The position numbers and the translations under genes are program-made. Of a stretch of 64,000 bases of DNA, positions 46,631-55,355 are shown one piece after another. The notes beneath the pieces were generated by a model that saw only the letters and a list, made by a program, of their open reading frames with translations, did not search any database and was not told where the DNA came from. Within the stretch, counting starts at the first letter, position 1, and each line of letters opens with the position of its first letter. This DNA comes from Cyanobacteria bacterium FACHB-DQ100 (GTDB lineage: Bacteria; Cyanobacteriota; Cyanobacteriia; Leptolyngbyales; Leptolyngbyaceae): the NCBI GenBank assembly GCA_014695195.1, contig JACJNW010000022.1, positions 208,033 through 272,032 on the forward strand. The letters run 5' to 3'.

Positions 46631-46774
46631 ACGTCCAAAGAAAAACTTTCCGACTATTCTAACCGTTGCAAGCGAAACTCACTCATCGCAAACATACAAG
46701 TCACACATCACACAAGCCCAACTAATAAACGGTTTGAAAGACATTAGGGACATCCAAACGATAGGAGAAATCCA

Positions 46775-46918
46775 ATGTCCTCAACTCAAATTCAAGTTCC
46801 CGCTATTCCTCCTCAACCGCAACTCCCACAAGGTGATCCCACGACTCAGCTAATTATCGCGATCGCCCTTCTAATCAAAGCGATCGCTCTTCTCATCCAC
46901 ACCCTCAAGCGACGATAA
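46775..46918 (+). CDS. 47-residue predicted membrane peptide
   Basis: ATG 46775 follows AGGAGA by six bases. The peptide reads MSSTQIQVPAIPPQPQLPQG, then DPTTQLIIAIALLIKAIALL and IHTLKRR before TAA. It thus has a Pro/Gln-rich N-terminus, one transmembrane helix (about 25-42) and a basic end. It is divergent from the NACHT gene, 144 bases away. After its TAA the same frame continues through the 21-bp repeats, with similar TLKR motifs. The size is below usual gene-finding limits. It could be a holin-like or signalling peptide; function unknown. Confidence 0.55.
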   Translation: MSSTQIQVPAIPPQPQLPQGDPTTQLIIAIALLIKAIALLIHTLKRR

Positions 46919-46962
46919 ATTCCGGCGCGATCGTCTCTCCACTCTGCGTTTCACAATCCAAC

Positions 46963-47172
46963 ACTCAAGCGCGAGACTCAAACACTCAACGACGAGTTTC
47001 AAATACTCAAGCGCGAGTTTCAAATACTCAACGACGAGTCTCAAACACTCAAGCGCGAGTCTCAAACACTCAAGCGCGAGTCTCAAACACTCAAGCGCGA
47101 GTCTCAAACACTCAAGCGTGAGTTTCAAACACTCAAGCGCGACTCTCAGATACTCAACGACGAGTGTTTGAA
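46963..47172. repeat. Ten tandem 21-bp repeats with heptad coding pattern
   Basis: Ten contiguous units of 21 bases (ACTCAAGCGCGAGTCTCAAAC and close variants) cover 210 bases. Units 5-7 are identical. Variants alternate between AAGCGCGAG and AACGACGAG. On the plus strand one frame reads TLKRESQ/ILNDEFQ heptads, suitable for a coiled coil. On the minus strand an open frame reads LALECLR heptads. The plus frame is continuous with pmbA downstream but no conventional start was found. The 46919-47395 interval holds nothing else. Confidence 0.85.
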
Positions 47173-47395
47173 CCTGATTCACGAAGATCGATCGCTCGCG
47201 CTTGAGTCATTAAGACTCGTTCACGACTGTTTAGGCTACATCAATAAGTCAACAGAGTTCAACGTCGATCGCCCTTCTGATCCATACGCTCAGACGCTAA
47301 ATTTCAAACGCGATCGACAACAAGAAATCAATTTGGCGTACAGTGATCAAGAGTTGGAATCGCCCAACGGTAGCGCCCTTTGCCCCCAGATTTCT

Positions 47396-48694
47396 ATGTC
47401 GATCGCGTCTTCCCTACCCGAACAACTGCTTGAGCTTGCCTTACGCTCCGGAGCCGAATGCGCCGAAGTATTTCAATCGCAATCGCTGTCTCGTCCCGTC
47501 TTTTTTGAAGCCAATCGCCTCAAACAACTCGAAAGCACCGAAGCCGAAGGAACCGCCCTACGCTTGTGGAAACAAGGTCGTCCAGGGTTAGCCGTAGCGT
47601 ATGGAGCCGTTGAACCGCAAGCACTCGTCGATCGTGCCCTTGCCATCAGTCAACTGAATGAACCCGAAGAAATCGAACTCTCTCCCGCTTCGCAATTGTC
47701 TTATCCCGATGTGGGGCAATCGGTCAGCGTGGAGCAGTTAGTCGAATGGGGCAAAACCGCGATCGAACTGGTGCGCGATCGCTATCCAGAAGTGCTGAGT
47801 TCTAGCGGTTGGGATTGTGAAGCGGAAACGACGCGCTTGATCAATTCCCACGGACTCGACTGTGGCTATATGGATACAACGTTGAGCGGTTTTCTCGAAG
47901 TGGAATGGGTTCGGGGCGATGATTTTCTCAATGTGTCCGATGGGCAAACCGAGCGCGATCGACTTGATCCGGTGGCGATCGCTCAACAGGTGTTACAGCG
48001 ACTAGACTGGGCGAAAGAAAACGTCTCAACTCCGGTCGGACGAGTGCCGATTCTATTCACCTCGAAAGCAGTGGATATGCTGTGGGGAACGGTGCAATCG
48101 GCGTTAAACGGAAAGCAAGTGATCGAAGGAGCATCCCCTTGGAGCGATCGACTCGGTAAGCTGGTGACTTCAGAAGCAATTACGCTTTCACAACAGCCGA
48201 ATGCAGGACCGTTTAGCTGTCCGTTTGACGATGAAGGCACACCGACTCGAATGATTACGTTTATCGATCGCGGTGAACTCAAGCTGTTTTACGCCGATCG
48301 TACGACTGGAAAATTACTCGGTAGCGGCACAACCGGAAACGGATTTCGATCGGGCTTAGGCAGCTATCCCACACCGGGATTATTTAATTTACTGGTTGAA
48401 CCAGGAAAGAAATCGCTAGAGGAATTGATTGCATCGATCGACAACGGCTTGATCGTGGATCAGATGCTCGGTGGCGGCGCGGGAATTTCGGGTGAATTCT
48501 CGATCAATGTCGATCTCGGCTATCGCGTTGAGAACGGTCAGATTGTGGGACGGGTCAAAGACACAATGGTTGCAGGCAATGTTTACACCGCATTAAAGAA
48601 TTTAGTCGAATTGGGTGGCGATGCAGACTGGAACGGCTCTTGTTATACGCCCTCTGCGATCGTAGAAGGCTTATCCTGTACAGGTCGCGCATAA
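47396..48694 (+). CDS. pmbA: PmbA/TldE-family metalloprotease subunit
   Basis: TldD and PmbA (TldE) form a heterodimeric zinc protease that processes small peptides and antitoxins. From ATG 47396 the protein has 432 residues (MSIASSLPEQLLELALRSGA, ECAEVFQSQSLSRPVFFEAN). The frame is open far upstream, through a TTG at 47168 and the tandem repeats, but those residues are not part of the family. The late region has LLGSGTTGNGFRSGLGSYPT, LLVEPGKKSLEELIASIDNG and GGGAGISGEFSINVDLGYRV. No HExxH-like zinc motif is visible, so it is the PmbA/TldE-like, non-catalytic subunit. Confidence 0.88.
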   Translation: MSIASSLPEQLLELALRSGAECAEVFQSQSLSRPVFFEANRLKQLESTEAEGTALRLWKQGRPGLAVAYGAVEPQALVDRALAISQLNEPEEIELSPASQLSYPDVGQSVSVEQLVEWGKTAIELVRDRYPEVLSSSGWDCEAETTRLINSHGLDCGYMDTTLSGFLEVEWVRGDDFLNVSDGQTERDRLDPVAIAQQVLQRLDWAKENVSTPVGRVPILFTSKAVDMLWGTVQSALNGKQVIEGASPWSDRLGKLVTSEAITLSQQPNAGPFSCPFDDEGTPTRMITFIDRGELKLFYADRTTGKLLGSGTTGNGFRSGLGSYPTPGLFNLLVEPGKKSLEELIASIDNGLIVDQMLGGGAGISGEFSINVDLGYRVENGQIVGRVKDTMVAGNVYTALKNLVELGGDADWNGSCYTPSAIVEGLSCTGRA

Positions 48695-48757
48695 ATTCCA
48701 CTTTTGAAGCGTCAACCAGAGGCGCTACAATGTGACGGTTGAATTCGAGAACCTACC

Positions 48758-50053
48758 TTGATTGAGCGTTACACCCTGCCTGAGATGGGCGATTTGTGGA
48801 CGGATCACTATAAGTTCAAAACCTGGCTACAAGTTGAAATTGCAGTGTGTGAAGCACAAGCAGAGCTAGGTTACATTCCCCAAGAAGCCGTCGAAGAAAT
48901 TAAAGCCAAAGCGAACTTCGATGTCGATCGCATTCTCGAAATCGAAGCGCAAGTCCGTCATGATGTGATCGCATTCCTAACCAACGTAAATGAATATGTT
49001 GGCGATGCTGGACGCTATATTCACTTAGGCATGACCAGTTCAGACGTGCTAGATACTGCGCTGGCACTGCAAATGGTGGCAAGTCTAGAAGTGATCATGA
49101 CGCATGTAGAAGCGCTGATCCAAGCCATTCGTTATCAAGCGCAACAACATCGCAACACGGTGATGATTGGTCGATCTCACGGCATTCACGCAGAACCGAT
49201 CACGTTTGGATTTAAGCTTGCAGGCTGGTTAGCCGAAATGCTGCGCCACCGCGATCGTCTCTGTGCCTTGAGAAAATCGATCGCGGTTGGTCAAATCTCC
49301 GGAGCCGTTGGAACTTACGCCAATATTGACCCACGCATTGAAGCATTAACTTGTCAGAATTTGGGACTAGAACCCGATGCCGCTTCAACACAAGTAATTT
49401 CCCGCGATCGTCATGCGGATTTTATGAATGGCTTGGCACTGTTGGGAGCCTCGATCGAGCGGTTCGCGGTTGAAATTCGCAACCTGCAAAGAACCGATGT
49501 CCTCGAAGTTGAAGAATTCTTCTCGAAAGGACAAAAAGGCTCGTCTGCAATGCCCCACAAGCGGAATCCGATTCGATCGGAGCGCTTAACCGGAATGGCG
49601 CGTCTCCTCCGAGGGTATGCAACCGCCGCACTCGAAAACGTTGCACTCTGGCATGAGCGCGATATTTCGCATAGCTCGGTCGAACGAGTTGCTCTCCCGG
49701 ATGCCTGCATTCTGGCGCACTTCATGCTGGTAGAAACCACAGATTTGATCAGAAACCTGCTGGTCTATCCGGAGAACATGGCGCGGAATATGAACGTCTA
49801 CGGAGGTGTTGTATTTAGTCAGCGCGTGATGTTAGCACTGGTGCAAAAAGGGTTGAGTCGGGAAGATGCTTATGCGATCGTCCAATCCTGCGCTCACCAA
49901 GCCTGGAACCGTGAAGACGGCAACTTCCGCAAACTCTTGAGCGAAGACCAGCGCGTGACTCAAACCTTATCGCCTGCCGAACTCGATGAATGCTTTGATC
50001 CACAAGTTCACCTGAAGAACTTAGATCAGGTCTATCAGCGCTTAGGCATTTAG
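48758..50053 (+). CDS. purB: Adenylosuccinate lyase
   Basis: PurB cleaves SAICAR and adenylosuccinate, releasing fumarate, in purine synthesis. The start is TTG 48758, giving MIERYTLPEMGDLWTDHYKF as in relatives. Family motifs are TSSDVLDTALALQM, the active-site IGRSHGIHAEPITFG, and the signature GSSAMPHKRNP. The length of 431 residues is normal. It follows pmbA by 63 bases. Its last bases overlap the convergent SH3-lipoprotein gene by four. Confidence 0.96.
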   Translation: MIERYTLPEMGDLWTDHYKFKTWLQVEIAVCEAQAELGYIPQEAVEEIKAKANFDVDRILEIEAQVRHDVIAFLTNVNEYVGDAGRYIHLGMTSSDVLDTALALQMVASLEVIMTHVEALIQAIRYQAQQHRNTVMIGRSHGIHAEPITFGFKLAGWLAEMLRHRDRLCALRKSIAVGQISGAVGTYANIDPRIEALTCQNLGLEPDAASTQVISRDRHADFMNGLALLGASIERFAVEIRNLQRTDVLEVEEFFSKGQKGSSAMPHKRNPIRSERLTGMARLLRGYATAALENVALWHERDISHSSVERVALPDACILAHFMLVETTDLIRNLLVYPENMARNMNVYGGVVFSQRVMLALVQKGLSREDAYAIVQSCAHQAWNREDGNFRKLLSEDQRVTQTLSPAELDECFDPQVHLKNLDQVYQRLGI

Positions 50054-50820
50054 CGTACTTTGACTTCAAAGGTGTATTCGTACCCTTTGAAGTTTGAGTC
50101 AAACTGGAGCGTGTAATCTCCGGTTTCAGGGAGTGTGCCCGTCCAGGAACTAGGCTGCTCCAGATCTGCAATTAATGACTTGCCACTGGGCGAAATGACT
50201 GCGGGAAGAAGCTCACCACGATTGCTGCCACTCGTTAGCGTCATTTTCTGCCCTTTGGCAAGATTAAAGCGGTAACTATGCGTTCCGCCGCCCACGAAGC
50301 GATCGCGAATCTCGATCGAGTCTTGTCCCCTGCCAAACTGAACGCGCTCAGTTTTTTCACCACAGGTCTTGTCCGTTCTGTTTTTAGCAATCCATCCCGG
50401 CGTTTCACCACTGATTCGGAACCAGCCATTTTGCTCTTCTTTGACATCTACATATGTCCCATTTTTTAGCTGTCCGACAATGTTCTCGGTTGTGGTTGCT
50501 TTGGGAGACGATCGTACATTGAGCGGTGAATCCGGATCATTCACTCTCGCCATCAAAACTATGCACTTTTCAACCGTTCGAGTGCCCTGAGTAGGTGTAT
50601 CGCGTGGTGTATCAGGTTCAGGAGTGGGTTGAGAAGTCTCGTCGTTTGTGTTGCTCTTTGTGATTGGCGCAGAAGATTCCGAAACAGGTGGAGAAGGGCT
50701 AGGAGTAGCAGTGTTGCTCTGTGCATTGGGTTGAGATTGAGGCTTAGAAGAACAGCCTGCAACCAGGGCAAGAACTGTAATAACTCCAATCAAGCGTGAC
50801 CAGGAACCGTGAAGCAGCAT
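50050..50820 (-). CDS. SH3-domain lipoprotein
   Basis: ATG 50820 (MLLHGSWSRLIGVITVLALV then AGCSSK) gives a lipoprotein signal with lipidated Cys22. The longer frame to 50877 adds 19 residues not typical of a signal. After a Ser/Pro/Thr/Gln linker (about 25-85) comes a bacterial SH3 domain (about 88-155) with LNVRSSPKATTTENIVGQLK and GWFRISGETPGWIAKNR. A C-terminal beta-sandwich follows (about 165-255), with NGELLP-like and EYTFEVKVR strands. Such proteins sit on the periplasmic side and bind cell-wall or polymer ligands. Confidence 0.82.
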   Translation of the reverse strand: MLLHGSWSRLIGVITVLALVAGCSSKPQSQPNAQSNTATPSPSPPVSESSAPITKSNTNDETSQPTPEPDTPRDTPTQGTRTVEKCIVLMARVNDPDSPLNVRSSPKATTTENIVGQLKNGTYVDVKEEQNGWFRISGETPGWIAKNRTDKTCGEKTERVQFGRGQDSIEIRDRFVGGGTHSYRFNLAKGQKMTLTSGSNRGELLPAVISPSGKSLIADLEQPSSWTGTLPETGDYTLQFDSNFKGYEYTFEVKVR

Positions 50821-50917
50821 AGTGTAAAAACCGAGTAATATCGTAAAGTCTGCTTCAATAGCAATTGCACGAATCACGGAAACATCTGCAAGCGCTAAAC
50901 TAGGAATCCGAAATGTC

Positions 50918-51739
50918 TTGATGCTTATGTTGGTCGCTACTTTTTATAAATTTGTTCAACTGCCAGATTACGTAGAGCTACGATCGCCCCTGCTTGCCCT
51001 CTGCCAAGCCCAGAATTTGCGGGGAACGATTCTACTGGCACAAGAAGGAATTAACGGTACGATCGCTGGCTCAAAGGACGCGATCGACACCATTCTAGAG
51101 TTTCTCAAGCGCGATCTACGGTTTGCAGATTTAACGATCAAAGAATCTGAAACAGGATCGGGAATGTTCGATCGCATGAAAGTCAAGCTCAAAAAAGAAA
51201 TTGTCACTTTGGGACGTGCAGAAGCCAATCCAACTCAGCAAGTCGGAACGTATGTAAAACCGCAAGATTGGAATGCAGTGATTTCTGATCCGGAGGTGAC
51301 GGTGATTGATGTGCGAAACCAGTTTGAAGTCGCGATCGGTAGCTTTAGGGGCGCGATCGATCCGCAGACCGCTTCGTTTCGGCAGTTCCCGGAGTATGTC
51401 CAAACTGCACTTGATCCAACCCACCATAAAAAAGTTGCAATGTTCTGCACAGGTGGAATTCGCTGCGAGAAAGCTTCGTCCTATATGCTTGCTCAAGGTT
51501 TTGAGCAGGTTTATCATCTCGAAGGTGGCATCCTCAAATATTTAGAAGAAGTACCTCCCGAAGAAAGTTTATGGCAGGGTGAATGCTTTGTGTTCGATCA
51601 GCGGGTCGCAGTGACTCATAGTGTTAGCGATGGTTCCTATACAATGTGCCAAGCCTGTGGTCATCCAATTTCACAGGATGAACAAGCCTCGCCGCAGTAT
51701 CAACCGGGAGTATCTTGCCCGTATTGCGCAGACTCCTAA
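50918..51739 (+). CDS. trhO: tRNA uridine(34) hydroxylase TrhO (rhodanese family)
   Basis: TrhO forms 5-hydroxyuridine at position 34 of certain tRNAs. The protein has an N-terminal acylphosphatase-like domain ([20 protein letters not shown]), then a rhodanese domain (about 115-215) with [20 protein letters not shown] and the active-site Cys in [17 protein letters not shown]. The C-terminal zinc-like region has MCQACGHPI and CPYCADS. The frame starts TTG-ATG-CTT-ATG; the ATG at 50921 or 50927 is the likely start. It diverges from the SH3 lipoprotein. Confidence 0.92.
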   Translation: MMLMLVATFYKFVQLPDYVELRSPLLALCQAQNLRGTILLAQEGINGTIAGSKDAIDTILEFLKRDLRFADLTIKESETGSGMFDRMKVKLKKEIVTLGRAEANPTQQVGTYVKPQDWNAVISDPEVTVIDVRNQFEVAIGSFRGAIDPQTASFRQFPEYVQTALDPTHHKKVAMFCTGGIRCEKASSYMLAQGFEQVYHLEGGILKYLEEVPPEESLWQGECFVFDQRVAVTHSVSDGSYTMCQACGHPISQDEQASPQYQPGVSCPYCADS

Positions 51740-51745
51740 AGAAAC

Positions 51746-51800
51746 TGGTGTTTATCCTCCAAGTGGCAGACTGCACTTCTGCACTGGATGATAAACACCA
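51746..51800. terminator. Hairpin after trhO
   Basis: TGGTGTTTATC (51746-51756) and its complement (51790-51800) enclose a 33-base loop that itself can fold (CCAAGTG with CACTGG). It lies six bases after the trhO stop. No T-run follows. Confidence 0.6.
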
Positions 51801-51956
51801 ACTCAACTGCTCGAACTCCTTTCACCATAAGCAAGCCGCACAAGAAACAGTATTCCCCAAACGGGTACTTCGACTGGATCGAATTCTCCCCACAGGTTGA
51901 CGGATTACCACGCTCGATCGCAAACAATAAGGAGTTCAACTTTATAGGATGCGACT

Positions 51957-52268
51957 ATGGCAAACTCAACTCAATCTGCAAATCTTGATCAAACGATCGC
52001 CCTGTTCAGCTCTGACCTAGTTCAAATCGATCCAGAGGCTGCACTTGCCAATATTGAAGCTTGGCAAGCCCAGTTAAAAGGAACCGAACTCGCAGAAACT
52101 TTGGGAGAACTTAAGCTCGCGATCGATGGCGGGATGCGTGGTGGTGAAATTGGATCGATTCTGTCTGATCTCGGAAAGCAAGCTACTGCTGCCGCAGCGA
52201 CCGAGCAAGGAGAAGCAGCAACAAAGCTGCAACAGTTAGGACAGATCCTTTCTAACGCAGTGAAGTAA
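51957..52268 (+). CDS. Conserved hypothetical helical protein
   Basis: The 103-residue protein (MANSTQSANLDQTIALFSSD, then AWQAQLKGTELAETLGELKL and GQATAAAATEQ-like Ala-rich stretch) is predicted to be all helical, with an AGGA-type ribosome site 9-12 bases upstream. It has no cysteine, signal or membrane segment. A similar small Ala/Gln-rich protein is common in cyanobacteria, but I recall no function. It is convergent with the next gene, sharing a terminator hairpin. Confidence 0.7.
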   Translation: MANSTQSANLDQTIALFSSDLVQIDPEAALANIEAWQAQLKGTELAETLGELKLAIDGGMRGGEIGSILSDLGKQATAAAATEQGEAATKLQQLGQILSNAVK

Positions 52269-52276
52269 ACAAATAG

Positions 52277-52309
52277 AACGCTAAGAGGATCAAGGCTCTT
52301 CTTAGCGTT
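52277..52309. terminator. Shared hairpin between convergent genes
   Basis: AACGCTAAGAGG pairs with CTTCTTAGCGTT (one mismatch) around a short loop, between the stops at 52268 (+) and 52315 (-). It can serve both transcripts. Confidence 0.75.
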
Positions 52310-52314
52310 GATTC

Positions 52315-52758
52315 TTAATAAAGGAAAACTGAGCCGTTGTTTTCGACTCGCATTGTGATGCTGTCGGTTGCTAAGTTGGTTGTTGCATTCAGTGTTACTT
52401 CGATCGTGCCAGGCAAGGTGGCGGATTGTTTCGGAGTGACATTCAGCAAGCCCGCATCTTGACGATCGAAAGTCAAAGTGGTTGGAACCCGCAGTCCTCG
52501 CAGCGTCACGGTTCCGCGTCCAGGTAGCGTTCTTACCTGCGTATCACCAATCGCTTGATAGAGAACTGCAGCATTGGTTTGGTTAATCAATGTAACATTC
52601 ACGCGATCGCCGCTGAGGGTCGCTTGTGCTTTCGGTGAAAATTGTGCTTCGGGTGCAGGAGCGACTGTAGGTTGGGTAGATTGAGAAAATACGGGAGTCG
52701 TTGCTCCACCGATTGCGATTGCAGTCGCCAAGACTCCAACTCCGATTTGTCTCAACAT
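52315..52758 (-). CDS. Exported hypothetical protein
   Basis: ATG 52758 lies seven bases after AAGGAG and starts a signal peptide (MLRQIGVGVLATAIAIGGAT then TPVFSQ). The 120-residue mature part is a beta-rich domain: NVTLINQTNAAVLYQAIGDT, TLPGRGTVTLRGLRVPTTLT, and ending MRVENNGSVFLY. This resembles small beta-sandwich proteins that coat or bind exported polymers. No family name recognised. A TTG six bases upstream is an alternative start. Confidence 0.72.
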   Translation of the reverse strand: MLRQIGVGVLATAIAIGGATTPVFSQSTQPTVAPAPEAQFSPKAQATLSGDRVNVTLINQTNAAVLYQAIGDTQVRTLPGRGTVTLRGLRVPTTLTFDRQDAGLLNVTPKQSATLPGTIEVTLNATTNLATDSITMRVENNGSVFLY

Positions 52759-52957
52759 AATCAATCTCCTTGTTCTTAAATTCGATTAAATTTAGGGACA
52801 TTAGTGCGTCTTTCCCATCAGATTAATGATAATTAAAAAATTGTATTTGTCATCATTACAACATTCTCTCTACTGAAAAGAACACTCAAAAAGTGGGCAA
52901 TCTTAATGGATTGCCCATCGCTAAATGCTCAATTTTAGTGATATCTCAAACAGTGTT

Positions 52958-54040
52958 TTAACGTTCTAGTGATATCAGCGAAGAATTTCTGCTATGCCCG
53001 TTTTGGCTATACTTCTCAGCTAAAATCTGGCGATAAACCGCTTCATAACCATCCACCATCTGCTTCACACTAAAGTTATTTTCAACGTGCTTGCGACAAT
53101 TAAATCGATCGATCTCATGAACTCGATACACTGCTGCAACACATTCATCCACGTTTTGACACAAAAATCCAGTTTCTTCATGTGCAATCACCTCGGAAGT
53201 TGCTCCGAGTTCCAGCGCAATCACCGGAGTTCCCGCTGCCATTGATTCAACCATGACGAGTCCAAACGGCTCCCGCCAGGTAATCGGAAATAGCGTTGCG
53301 ATCGCATTTCCCATCAGTTGATTCTTCTGAGCATGATTTGCCTCACCCAGATATTGAATCTGCTCCCCGTCAATGTGCGGCTTGATTTCCTGCTCAAAAT
53401 AGTCCACATCAACTCGATCGATCTTACCTGCCATTTTCAGCGGGTATCCAGTGCGCTTAGCAATCTCGATCGCGTGGTGCGGGCCTTTTTCCGGTGAAAG
53501 TCGCCCTAAAAAAGCCAGATACGGAGGCGTGTCTGGCTGGGAATAAAATCGATGGGTGGAAGGATCAATCCCGTTATAGACGGTGGCAACGTAATTTAAT
53601 CCTAATCGGGGTTCTCGTTGTGATTTAGAGATACTAACGTAAGGTTGTGATTTCGCAAAACTAAAGGCTTTCTGATTATCTAAGCTGAATGTGCCATGTA
53701 GGGTGTGTATGGTGGGCGTTTTGACCAACTGAGCGCAGGCTAAAGCGGCAAAACCGATATGTGAATGAATAATGTCAAAGTTGTGAGCATTTTGATAAAC
53801 GCGATTTAGCTCGATCGCTTCATAAACATTAAATTCTTGAACCGATGAATCAAGGCGTAGTGCGCTAGGATGAATCGCATCGAGTTTTGCCTGAGTTGTA
53901 GAATCCCCAGTCGCAAACAAGGTTACATCATGTCCTCGACGAACTAGCTCTTCGGTTAATAGACTCACCACGAGTTCTGCACCTCCATAGGCTGGAGGAG
54001 GCACCGTTTCCCATAAAGGAGCAATTTGAGCAATCCGCAC
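52958..54040 (-). CDS. GT4-family glycosyltransferase
   Basis: GTG 54040 follows GGAGG by five bases and begins VRIAQIAPLWETVPPPAYGG. The GT-B fold has the N-terminal acceptor domain (1-170) and C-terminal donor domain with FLGRLSPEKGPHHAIEIAKR and the E-x7-E motif in REPFGLVMVESMAAGTPVIA. It probably transfers a sugar from a nucleotide donor to a lipid or polysaccharide. The start used by the longest frame (54076) adds 12 residues that lack a ribosome site. Substrate unknown. Confidence 0.88.
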   Translation of the reverse strand: MRIAQIAPLWETVPPPAYGGAELVVSLLTEELVRRGHDVTLFATGDSTTQAKLDAIHPSALRLDSSVQEFNVYEAIELNRVYQNAHNFDIIHSHIGFAALACAQLVKTPTIHTLHGTFSLDNQKAFSFAKSQPYVSISKSQREPRLGLNYVATVYNGIDPSTHRFYSQPDTPPYLAFLGRLSPEKGPHHAIEIAKRTGYPLKMAGKIDRVDVDYFEQEIKPHIDGEQIQYLGEANHAQKNQLMGNAIATLFPITWREPFGLVMVESMAAGTPVIALELGATSEVIAHEETGFLCQNVDECVAAVYRVHEIDRFNCRKHVENNFSVKQMVDGYEAVYRQILAEKYSQNGHSRNSSLISLER

Positions 54041-54238
54041 GTAAACCTCCGTAATAAAAGGGTCAGTGAAGAGCATACGAGTATTTACGGAACTTCCACA
54101 TCTGGCTATCGAGTTACAGCATTAGGTAGATGAGCTTATGGCGCTAATCGATCTGTGGACTTCAAATCAGACTAGGAGCGATCGTTGCTGCGATGGTGGA
54201 GAGCGTTTTATTATCAGCGGCAGGATGATCAGCCGTTT

Positions 54239-54448
54239 TCAGGCATTAGATTCTTCAATCAGCTGAATTCGACCCAAGCGGACGGCGTAGAGTAACCGAT
54301 CGATCGCTTGTTTTTCTTCGTCGCTAGTCTGGTCGCTGAGCAGAGCATCTCTAAGATGCTGACAATCACGCAGGGCAATTTTTCCAGTGCTGCTGACTTC
54401 AGCAAATAATTCAGAAAGCGTATCTGAGGGCAATGGAAGATTGTTCAT
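54239..54448 (-). CDS. Small conserved cyanobacterial protein
   Basis: The 69-residue helical protein reads MNNLPLPSDTLSELFAEVSS, ALRDCQHLRDALLSDQTSDE and ends KQAIDRLLYAVRLGRIQLIE. The pattern 'tG.i...d...L..all...L...e...I.RlLyavrrGri...' is common among short cyanobacterial proteins next to metabolic genes. Function unknown. It stands alone. Confidence 0.65.
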   Translation of the reverse strand: MNNLPLPSDTLSELFAEVSSTGKIALRDCQHLRDALLSDQTSDEEKQAIDRLLYAVRLGRIQLIEESNA

Positions 54449-54864
54449 TGGGAAGCATGGGAAATTATCGTAACCTTAGTATTGACGCTCTACCCCGTGA
54501 AGTCGGTGACAGACTGAGGACTGGCTTGTGACTTTTTTTTACTTCAAAAGTGATTTACATCACAATGGACTGAAATCACGCTGTTTGTTGCTTCAGATAG
54601 TTTTCGCGATTTAAACGGTGGAACGTTCCCTGCTTAGTTTTATAGTTTGACAGCCGCATCATCCTCGATCGACAGCATAAACTGAATTAGATCGGTTTGA
54701 TCTTGAGGCGTAAATCTAGCCGCTTGATCCACCCACGCTTGATCCACCCAATAGTTGTGCTCACTGTCATTACTATTGATGTTGATGTGTGTTTGATGTA
54801 TGTTCCGACTAAAAAAGTCCACCGGGAATTCCAGTGGACTTGATTGCTTTCTAAGAGTTAGGGA
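54449..54864. other. Intergenic region with a cytochrome-c-like C-terminal remnant
   Basis: The 416-base gap holds, on the minus strand at 54640-54732, about 30 codons reading AARFTPQDQTDLIQFMLSIE then DDAAVKL and a stop. This resembles the C-terminal end of a di-haem cytochrome c or related protein. Just upstream, a 15-base direct repeat encodes WVDQA twice. No haem motif (CxxCH) is present and the apparent start lies in the T-run of a terminator, so this is a remnant. The remaining 190 bases hold nothing recognisable. Confidence 0.35.
54810..54841 (-). terminator. Rho-independent terminator
   Basis: On the minus strand AGTCCAC/GTGGACT forms a 7-bp stem with an internal GGAATTCC core, followed by TTTTTTAG. 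It lies 24 bases beyond the stop of the exported protein gene at 54865-55254. Confidence 0.85.
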
Positions 54865-55254
54865 CTATTGACCGAACGCATCTTTGATGCCGTCAACTGC
54901 TCTTTTCACAGCGCCCATGTTGTTGTCGATCGCGTCTTTTGTCCGAGACGCATCTTCATCTGCTCGCTTCTGGATGGTTGATGCATCTTCTCGTGCTTTA
55001 CGTGCAGCAGTGTTATCTCCATCGGTCGAGCTATTGACCTTGCTCGCATTGCTCTTTGCCGCGTCTTTCACTTTGTCTCTAACGTTGTCCACTAAGCCCT
55101 TGGAGTTATCTTCAGTTGCTTGTGCTGCACCTTTAGCGGTTGTTAAAAGCACGGGAGATGCGTTTGCACTCGGGGTCGAGAACCAAAGCGAGGTCATCAT
55201 TAGAACAGCAAATAATCCAGTGATTAAACGCTTTACAAAATAATTGGGTTTCAT
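54865..55254 (-). CDS. Exported Ala/Lys/Asp-rich helical protein
   Basis: A signal peptide (about 1-32; KRLITGLFAVLMMTSLWFST then PSANAS) precedes a mature part of about 97 residues rich in Ala, Lys, Asp and Asn: GLVDNVRDKVKDAAKSNASK, EDASTIQKRADEDASRTKDA. The charge pattern with 11-residue spacing resembles LEA-like or CsbD-like stress proteins, but no match is certain. It has its own terminator and lies 101 bases downstream of the cysteine desulfurase gene on the same strand. Confidence 0.7.
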   Translation of the reverse strand: MKPNYFVKRLITGLFAVLMMTSLWFSTPSANASPVLLTTAKGAAQATEDNSKGLVDNVRDKVKDAAKSNASKVNSSTDGDNTAARKAREDASTIQKRADEDASRTKDAIDNNMGAVKRAVDGIKDAFGQ

Positions 55255-55355
55255 AGAATACAGTCTCCGTAAAAATTAGCCTCTTACGTTTTACTGGAAG
55301 CAGCGAACTCGGCATATCGTTCTCGCGATAGAAGTTCTTGTGTCCCAAGGCTTAC

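Noticed and set aside
46963..47172. CRISPR-like array
   Set aside because: The units are contiguous with no spacers and there are no cas genes nearby; this is a simple tandem repeat.
46871..47182. Minus-strand ORF of 103 residues across the 21-bp repeats (LALECLR heptads)
   Set aside because: The open frame is a by-product of a repeat unit whose length is a multiple of three. The composition (alternating Leu, Glu, Cys) is odd, and it overlaps the 3' end of the better-supported 47-residue ORF.
47168..47395. N-terminal extension of PmbA from TTG 47168
   Set aside because: The 76 extra residues are not part of the PmbA/TldE family, and the ATG at 47396 fits the family start.
54640..54822. 60-residue minus-strand ORF starting MDFFSRN
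   Set aside because: Its start codon and first residues are the T-run and stem of a terminator. Only the last 30 residues look protein-like, so it is treated as a remnant.
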